From contig JAGAKC010000097.1 of NCBI GenBank assembly GCA_017848155.1, forward strand, positions 1 to 9,269: DNA of 9,269 bases, in the 5' to 3' direction. The stretch comes from Oscillospiraceae bacterium (GTDB lineage Bacteria; Bacillota; Clostridia; Oscillospirales; Ruminococcaceae). Below the pieces are notes generated by a model. That model was not told the origin of the DNA. It worked only from the letters and a program-made list of their open reading frames with translations, and did not search any database. How positions within the stretch are numbered: the first letter of the stretch is position 1; every line of letters starts with the position of its first letter. The position numbers and the translations under genes are program-made. Below, piece by piece: positions 1-4,379 of the stretch.

Positions 1-6
1 AAAAAA

Positions 7-13
7 AGAAAGG
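7..13 (+). promoter_or_regulatory. Probable ribosome binding site of pyrB
   Basis: A purine-rich stretch with AGAAAGG lies 9 nt before TTG at 23. It directly abuts the other in-frame TTG at 14, so it favours the start at 23. No ATG occurs in this frame near the edge. The start cannot be settled because only a few upstream bases are visible. Confidence 0.5.
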
Positions 14-22
14 TTGATAGAT

Positions 23-1105
23 TTGGAGCAGAGATTCAATCATCTTATAGATACGGAGGACTATTCCACACATCAGTGGAACTCCATGATAAGGCTGGCG
101 CAGGACATCATGCGCAGACCTGCCGCATACGCAGAAAAGTGCAAGGGCAAGATCATGGCTACCCTTTTCTACGAGCCGTCAACAAGAACTCAGATGAGCT
201 TTCAGACTGCAATGATACGTCTTGGCGGAAGCATTATCGGCTTCGACAATCCCGGTAACTCCTCCGTTGCAAAGGGCGAGAACCTGAAGGACACGATCAA
301 GATCGTCAGCAACTACGCAGATATACTTGTAATGCGCCACACTCAGGAAGGCTCAGCAAAGGCGGCGGCGCTGAATGCCGAATGTCCTGTGATCAACGCA
401 GGTGACGGCGGACATCTCCACCCTACACAAACGCTTACAGACCTGCTCACACTTCAGACCGAGCTTGGTCGTCTGGACGGCCTTACCGTGGGACTCTGCG
501 GCGACCTGAAATACGGACGCACTGTTCACTCTCTTGTAAAGGCGCTCTCATGCTATCCCAACAACAAATTCATCCTCATCTCCACCCCGAACCTTGCTCT
601 CCCATCCTACATCAAGGACGTTCTGGTGGCAAGAGGCTGCGAGTTCCGTGAGGTAAACACCATCGACGAGGCTATTCCTGAGATAGACATGCTCTACATG
701 ACAAGAATACAGCGTGAGCGCTTCGACAGTGCCGAGGAATACGAGAAACAGAAGGATGTTTACAGACTTACAAAGGAAAAGATGTCGCTTGCACGTCCTG
801 ACATGATAGTCATGCATCCCCTCCCCCGTGTGAACGAGATAGACGTGGAAGTTGACGACGACCCTCGTGCAGCCTACTTCAAGCAGGCAAACTACGGAAT
901 GTACGTGCGCATGGCGCTGATACTCACCACTCTCAACAACGAGCTTAAGCCTAATCCCCTGCTTTCAGGCACTATCCACCGTGATATCTGCTGCGGAAAT
1001 CCAAAATGCGTGACGCAGACTGAAAGGTATCTTCCTATGAGCTTCCGCAAATACGGAGATATCCTGATCTGCGAATACTGCGACGATAGACAGCTTATGA
1101 GATAA
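23..1105 (+). CDS. pyrB: Aspartate carbamoyltransferase with a PyrI-like C-terminal zinc module
   Basis: Cytosolic enzyme that condenses carbamoyl phosphate with aspartate, the committed step of pyrimidine synthesis. Numbered from TTG at 23 (360 residues), the family's active-site residues are in place: STRT at 53-56, K84, R105, H133/Q136 in HPTQ, R166 in YGRT, R228 and Q230 in TRIQ, and HPLPR at 265-269. These fall within one residue of E. coli PyrB numbering as I recall it. The catalytic chain ends near residue 308. The remaining ~50 residues hold C324-X4-C329, a Glu five residues later, and C350-X2-C353 after SFRKYGDI, which matches the PyrI zinc domain. The nucleotide-binding half of PyrI is absent. 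The start is uncertain: TTG at 23 lies 9 nt after AGAAAGG, whereas TTG at 14 touches that site, and the frame is open to the left edge. The pyrB identity is very secure; the zinc module call rests on motif and alignment from memory. Confidence 0.96.
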   Translation: MEQRFNHLIDTEDYSTHQWNSMIRLAQDIMRRPAAYAEKCKGKIMATLFYEPSTRTQMSFQTAMIRLGGSIIGFDNPGNSSVAKGENLKDTIKIVSNYADILVMRHTQEGSAKAAALNAECPVINAGDGGHLHPTQTLTDLLTLQTELGRLDGLTVGLCGDLKYGRTVHSLVKALSCYPNNKFILISTPNLALPSYIKDVLVARGCEFREVNTIDEAIPEIDMLYMTRIQRERFDSAEEYEKQKDVYRLTKEKMSLARPDMIVMHPLPRVNEIDVEVDDDPRAAYFKQANYGMYVRMALILTTLNNELKPNPLLSGTIHRDICCGNPKCVTQTERYLPMSFRKYGDILICEYCDDRQLMR

Positions 1106-1112
1106 AAATCAT

Positions 1113-1136
1113 ACCGCCGTACCAATGTACGGCGGT
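1113..1136. terminator. Bidirectional intrinsic terminator between pyrB and the GNAT gene
   Basis: A perfect 10-bp inverted repeat (ACCGCCGTAC / GTACGGCGGT) has a 4-nt loop. On the + strand it is followed by a T-rich tail (CTTTCATTTTCC), and on the - strand by ATGATTTTTAT. It begins 7 nt after the pyrB stop and ends 3 nt before the stop of the convergent GNAT gene, so it can end transcription from both sides. Confidence 0.9.
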
Positions 1137-1139
1137 CTT

Positions 1140-1649
1140 TCATTTTCCTTTACCCGAAACATAATCTGTCAGAGGGTCATAGCAAACATGGTCCTCCCTG
1201 TTGAACGGCACAGTATTCGGATATTCGAGAACACAATGATCATCCGCTGTGCGCTCTGTCATCTGAAAACCGTTATTCCGGAATAGCGACAGTGCAAAAT
1301 AATTACGTGCATGCACCACCGCCCTTATCGGAAGCTCAGTTTCACTTATGCATCTCTCAAGCGCTCTGGTGCCTGCTCCCATTCCACGGTAGCTGTCAGA
1401 TATCCACAGATCCTCAATGATCATCACACCATCCTGCTCCCTGAAACAGAAGTGACCTATCTTTCGTCCGAGAAGCTTGATAACAGTGTACTGATGGATA
1501 CTCGCCTTGATCCTGTGATAGGCGGAAAGTATCCTGCGTTCAGCTTCATCTGCTGTCAGCTTCTTCTCAAAAAAGGTGATGACAGCCTTCGTACTGTTCA
1601 CAACGCTATCTATGTCATCCTCAGATGCACGCAGGAATTTGAACTCCAT
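1140..1649 (-). CDS. GNAT family N-acetyltransferase
   Basis: Probable acetyl-CoA-dependent acyltransferase of the GNAT fold, 169 residues, soluble. Motif A is clear at residues 79-98: beta strand EDLWIS followed by the acetyl-CoA pyrophosphate loop YRGMGAG (R88, G89, G91, G93). Motif B follows as N116 and the ALSLFRNNGF segment (119-128), which carries the usual family pattern. The substrate cannot be read from the sequence. The start was set at the ATG preceded by AGGAGG with 5-nt spacing. A longer reading from 1688 would begin inside a hairpin loop and has no Shine-Dalgarno site. The gene lies downstream of oadB on the same strand, beyond a hairpin. No separate promoter is evident, so it may depend on read-through. 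It shares its 3' terminator with pyrB. Fold assignment is secure; role unknown. Confidence 0.9.
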   Translation of the reverse strand: MEFKFLRASEDDIDSVVNSTKAVITFFEKKLTADEAERRILSAYHRIKASIHQYTVIKLLGRKIGHFCFREQDGVMIIEDLWISDSYRGMGAGTRALERCISETELPIRAVVHARNYFALSLFRNNGFQMTERTADDHCVLEYPNTVPFNREDHVCYDPLTDYVSGKGK

Positions 1650-1654
1650 CTGTA

Positions 1655-1660
1655 CCTCCT
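1655..1660 (-). promoter_or_regulatory. Shine-Dalgarno site that sets the GNAT start
   Basis: AGGAGG on the - strand lies 5 nt upstream of the ATG at 1649. It identifies that codon, rather than the in-frame ATG at 1688, as the start. Confidence 0.85.
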
Positions 1661-1670
1661 GATTATAAGA

Positions 1671-1697
1671 AACGGCTGTATTTAACATACAGCCGTT
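1671..1697 (-). terminator. Intercistronic hairpin between oadB and the GNAT gene
   Basis: A perfect 11-bp inverted repeat (AACGGCTGTAT / ATACAGCCGTT) with a 5-nt loop starts 9 nt after the oadB stop. On the - strand its tail is TTTCTTATAATC, a short, interrupted U-run. It is probably the oadB terminator, but leaky enough to allow some GNAT expression. It could instead act as an RNA-stabilising or processing stem between the two genes. Confidence 0.7.
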
Positions 1698-1705
1698 CTG
1701 ATCTG

Positions 1706-2965
1706 TTAACCGAGTACGCTCAGCAGCACACCTGCCGCAACCGCAGAGCCGATAACGCCTGCAACGTTGGGACCCATAGCGTGCATCAGCAGGAAGTTGG
1801 AGGGGTTAGTTTCCTGACCAACCTTCTGGGAAACACGGGCTGCCATAGGAACAGCAGATACACCTGCCGAACCGATAAGCGGATTGATCTTTCCGCCGGA
1901 GATAAGGTACATGAGCTTGCCGAGAAGCACGCCGCATGCTGTACCCATACAGAAGGCAATAAGACCAAGCGCAATGATAAACAGTGTCTTTACACTGAGG
2001 AAGTTGCCTGCAACTGCTGTAGCACCAACAGTTGTTCCGAGGAATATCGTGACAATGTTCATCAGCTCGTTCTGGGCTGTCTTTACAAGTCTGTCGCAGA
2101 CTCCGCTCTCCTTCATAAGGTTACCAAGCATGAGCATACCTACAAGAGATGCAGCGTCGGGAACGATAAGAGCAACTATGACCGTAACAGCGATCGGGAA
2201 TACGACCTTCTCGATCTTGGACACCTGACGGAGCTGACCCATCTTTACGGAGCGCTCCTTTTCTGTAGTGAGCAGCTTCATGATAGGCGGCTGGATAACA
2301 GGAACCAGAGCCATGTAGGAATAAGCAGCTACCGCAATGGAGCCAAGCAGCTGGGGTGCGAGCTTCGATGTAAGGAAGATCGCCGTAGGACCGTCAGCAC
2401 CACCGATGATAGCGATGGAACCAGCTTCCTTCAGCGAGAAGTCAGCGATACCTGTGAGGTTAAGCAGACATGCACCAAGGAATGTGATAAAGATACCGCC
2501 CTGTGCAGCTGCGCCGAGCAGGAAGCTCTTGGGATTTGCGATCAGCGGACCGAAGTCGGTCATAGAGCCGATTCCAAGGAATATCAGCGGAGGATATATC
2601 TGCAGCTTAACACCAAGGTACAGCATGTCGAGCAGACCGCCGTCATGCAGCACTCTGCCGTAATCAAGGCTCGTTTCCTTGACATAGTTTACTATGACGC
2701 CACCCTGCTGTTCGATATACTCGGGAGCAAAGTAGGGGTTTGTTGCAGGATCCCAGAGCTCAGGATGATATAATCCTGTCATAGGAAGGTTCGTAAGCAG
2801 CATACCAAAAGCGATAGGGAGCATAAGGAGCGGTTCATACTGCTTCACGATAGCAAGGTAAAAGAGGACGAATGACAGCAGAATCATTATAATATTCTGG
2901 ACATTCAGTCCCATGAATCCCGAACTCTGAGCGAGTCCGTCAATGGTACTAATGAATATTTCCAT
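1706..2965 (-). CDS. oadB: Na+-translocating decarboxylase, beta subunit
   Basis: Membrane subunit of the oxaloacetate, methylmalonyl-CoA or glutaconyl-CoA decarboxylase family. It decarboxylates carboxybiotin and exports Na+. The 419 residues are strongly hydrophobic with many membrane segments and match the usual family length. The signature GGADGPTAIF at 188-197 holds the functional Asp D191. Y217, N361, G365, S370 and R377 fall at a constant offset of 12 from the residues known to matter in Klebsiella OadB (D203, Y229, N373, G377, S382, R389), so the pump appears intact. The start has AAAGGA 11 nt upstream, a slightly long spacing. The gene lies 28 nt after oadG in one operon. The alpha carboxyltransferase and the biotin carrier are not nearby, so the substrate cannot be assigned; the symbol is used at family level only. 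Confidence 0.95.
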   Translation of the reverse strand: MEIFISTIDGLAQSSGFMGLNVQNIIMILLSFVLFYLAIVKQYEPLLMLPIAFGMLLTNLPMTGLYHPELWDPATNPYFAPEYIEQQGGVIVNYVKETSLDYGRVLHDGGLLDMLYLGVKLQIYPPLIFLGIGSMTDFGPLIANPKSFLLGAAAQGGIFITFLGACLLNLTGIADFSLKEAGSIAIIGGADGPTAIFLTSKLAPQLLGSIAVAAYSYMALVPVIQPPIMKLLTTEKERSVKMGQLRQVSKIEKVVFPIAVTVIVALIVPDAASLVGMLMLGNLMKESGVCDRLVKTAQNELMNIVTIFLGTTVGATAVAGNFLSVKTLFIIALGLIAFCMGTACGVLLGKLMYLISGGKINPLIGSAGVSAVPMAARVSQKVGQETNPSNFLLMHAMGPNVAGVIGSAVAAGVLLSVLG

Positions 2966-2993
2966 ATATCTTTATATCCTTTCTGTCATTCTA

Positions 2994-3509
2994 TCAGAAC
3001 GGGCGTGTATTGTCGCCGATTCCTGCAAGGCTCCATGCGGAACGTGTCCTGCTGTCCCTGCGCTTGATGCTTCTTATCTCATAAGCCTTGCCGTCCTGCT
3101 CGGAATAGGCAGCTATAGCAGCACTGATAACAGCAATTATCTCATCGTCATCAGCATCAGCTTCATCATCTGCTATCTCCTCAACTACGGCAGCAGCAAC
3201 AGCCGCCTTTGCAGCCTCTTCTGCCGCTGCAGCTTTAGCAGCCTCTGCCTTTGCAGCCTTCTTCTTGTCAATGGTCTTAAATACAAGTCCCATTGCCCAG
3301 AAAAAAAAGATAAGTATGCCCAGGATCAGGAATACTACCAGCAAGCCCGTTATAGTAATTATACCAACAGAGCTCCAGTAATCAGGGTCGTTCAGCTGCT
3401 GCTGTGCTACGGACATTTCTGCTGTAGCAGTATATGCCTGCAGCTTGTCGATAACACTTTGTGGCTGAGCCGAAGCTGCTTCCGACAGAATGGAAAGTGC
3501 TAAGTTCAT
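2994..3509 (-). CDS. oadG: OadG-family (gamma/delta) subunit of Na+-pumping decarboxylase
   Basis: Small membrane-anchored subunit that in this family holds the carboxyltransferase and beta subunits together. The 171 residues show an N-terminal stretch of about 47 residues, one strong membrane segment (about 48-78, with VVFLILGILIFFFWAMGLVF), an Ala/Lys/Glu-rich linker (82-112), an acidic patch (113-123), and a conserved tail beginning IIAVISAAIAAY, followed by EIRSIKRR and ending AWSLAGIGDNTRPF. The tail pattern is typical of clostridial gamma/delta subunits. The start was chosen at 3509 because AAGGAGA lies 7 nt upstream; a longer frame to 3551 would pass through that site. A near-consensus promoter stands upstream, and oadB follows after 28 nt. 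Family call rests on architecture, tail and partner gene, as OadG sequences are weakly conserved. Confidence 0.85.
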   Translation of the reverse strand: MNLALSILSEAASAQPQSVIDKLQAYTATAEMSVAQQQLNDPDYWSSVGIITITGLLVVFLILGILIFFFWAMGLVFKTIDKKKAAKAEAAKAAAAEEAAKAAVAAAVVEEIADDEADADDDEIIAVISAAIAAYSEQDGKAYEIRSIKRRDSRTRSAWSLAGIGDNTRPF

Positions 3510-3516
3510 GTCATTT

Positions 3517-3523
3517 CTCCTTT
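3517..3523 (-). promoter_or_regulatory. Shine-Dalgarno site that sets the oadG start
   Basis: AAAGGAG on the - strand ends 7 nt before ATG at 3509. Another ATG between them is out of frame with oadG, so 3509 is the start. Confidence 0.85.
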
Positions 3524-3528
3524 TTTTC

Positions 3529-3541
3529 GGAACACCGTTCC
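3529..3541 (-). promoter_or_regulatory. Small inverted repeat in the oadG leader
   Basis: GGAAC-GGT-GTTCC (5-bp arms, 3-nt centre) lies in the predicted 5' untranslated region, 5 nt upstream of the Shine-Dalgarno site. It could form a small RNA stem or serve as a dyad operator. Nothing else supports a specific regulator. Confidence 0.4.
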
Positions 3542-3561
3542 AAATAATCAAATCAAGTTTA

Positions 3562-3590
3562 ATTATACACTATTTTCACTTAAATTTCAA
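3562..3590 (-). promoter_or_regulatory. SigA-type promoter for oadG-oadB
   Basis: On the - strand TTGAAA (3585-3590) and TATAAT (3562-3567) are separated by exactly 17 nt in an A+T-rich setting. Transcription would start near 3555, giving a leader of about 45 nt before oadG. The match to the vegetative consensus (five of six at -35, six of six at -10) and the placement make this the best promoter in the window. Confidence 0.85.
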
Positions 3591-3638
3591 CAGGTTTTTG
3601 AGATTTTTTTGACAAAGATTTGCATATGTTTATCAGCA

Positions 3639-3650
3639 TTTTGTACAAAA
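3639..3650. promoter_or_regulatory. 12-bp perfect palindrome TTTTGTACAAAA
   Basis: A perfect palindrome lies between the SDR stop codon and the oadG promoter, about 50 bp upstream of the -35 box. It could be an operator, or a weak hairpin at the end of the five-gene transcript, where I see no strong GC-rich terminator. Function unknown. Confidence 0.3.
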
Positions 3651-3671
3651 AGACAAGCACGTAATTTTTTC

Positions 3672-4379
3672 TCAATAAAAACCGCCGTCTACTCCCAGCA
3701 CCTGACCCGTGATAAAACGATTTTCGACAAGAGCACGGACAGCCTTTGCGACCTCCTCTGCCCTGCCAAGGCGCATAAGCGGAGTCTGTTCGCATAACTC
3801 TGCAAGGTCCTCCTGTGACAGATGTGCGGAATTCATCGGACTGTCTATCACCCCGGGAGCTATGCAGTTTACCGTTATCCCCGAAGCGCCAAGCTCCTTT
3901 GCAAGTGCTTTTGTAAATCCTATGACTCCTGCCTTTGAAGCGGAATATGCTACCTCACAGGAAGCGCCGTGAACTCCCCATACAGATGAGATATTCACTA
4001 TCGCACCGCTTTTACGGGATATCATCGAGCTTGCCACAGCCTGCGTCATATTGAAGCAGCCTGTAAGATTAATTCCTATCATGCGCTGCCAGTCATCGCA
4101 GGTCGTGTCGGTAAACAGCTTTATCTGTGAAATACCTGCATTATTCACAAGGACGTCAACGTGTCCGTATTCACGGAGTATCTCTGCCGCCGCACGGTCA
4201 ACGCTTTTCCTGTCGGAAACGTCAGCCTGTACCGCTTTGCAGTGAAGCTCGCTGCTGATGCGCAGTGCATCGTCCTCTCGTGAGTTGTAGGTGATTATCA
4301 CGTCATCGGTCGCTGCATACTCCTTAGCTATAGCATATCCTATAGCGCCCGTGCCGCCTGTTACAACAACTACGCTCAT
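3672..4379 (-). CDS. SDR family NAD(P)-dependent oxidoreductase, YmfI/FabG-like
   Basis: Soluble short-chain dehydrogenase, 235 residues, full length for the classical SDR family. The cofactor loop TGGTGAIG (7-14), NNAG (79-82), the catalytic tetrad N104, S132, Y145, K149, the PG motif (175-176) and a GG near the C-terminus are all present. The segment from NISSVWG to GASCEVAY (129-145) resembles YmfI, which reduces the 5-aminopentanone group on elongation factor P, more than typical FabG (3-oxoacyl-ACP reductase). I infer YmfI-like function with moderate confidence, from memory of the family. The start codon overlaps the clpE stop as ATGA, and AAAGG lies 10 nt upstream within clpE, so translation is probably coupled. 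It is the last gene of the operon; no fatty-acid synthesis genes are adjacent, which weakens the FabG reading. Confidence 0.9.
   Translation of the reverse strand: MSVVVVTGGTGAIGYAIAKEYAATDDVIITYNSREDDALRISSELHCKAVQADVSDRKSVDRAAAEILREYGHVDVLVNNAGISQIKLFTDTTCDDWQRMIGINLTGCFNMTQAVASSMISRKSGAIVNISSVWGVHGASCEVAYSASKAGVIGFTKALAKELGASGITVNCIAPGVIDSPMNSAHLSQEDLAELCEQTPLMRLGRAEEVAKAVRALVENRFITGQVLGVDGGFY

Noticed and set aside
1662..1667. TATAAT on the - strand just before the GNAT gene, as a promoter
   Set aside because: A start 6-7 nt downstream would fall within the AGGAGG and remove the ribosome site, and the -35 position would lie inside the hairpin without a good match.
1649..1688. Longer GNAT reading starting at 1688
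   Set aside because: That ATG lies in the intercistronic hairpin and has no Shine-Dalgarno site, whereas the ATG at 1649 has a perfect AGGAGG at 5 nt.
1781..2773. Long + strand open frame (330 codons) opposite oadB, rich in Cys and His
   Set aside because: It lies wholly antisense to a secure oadB gene, has no ribosome site, and its composition is that expected from reading a conserved gene backwards.
3609..3614. TTGACA on the + strand as a promoter
   Set aside because: No -10 box occurs at 16-18 nt spacing, and no + strand gene follows.
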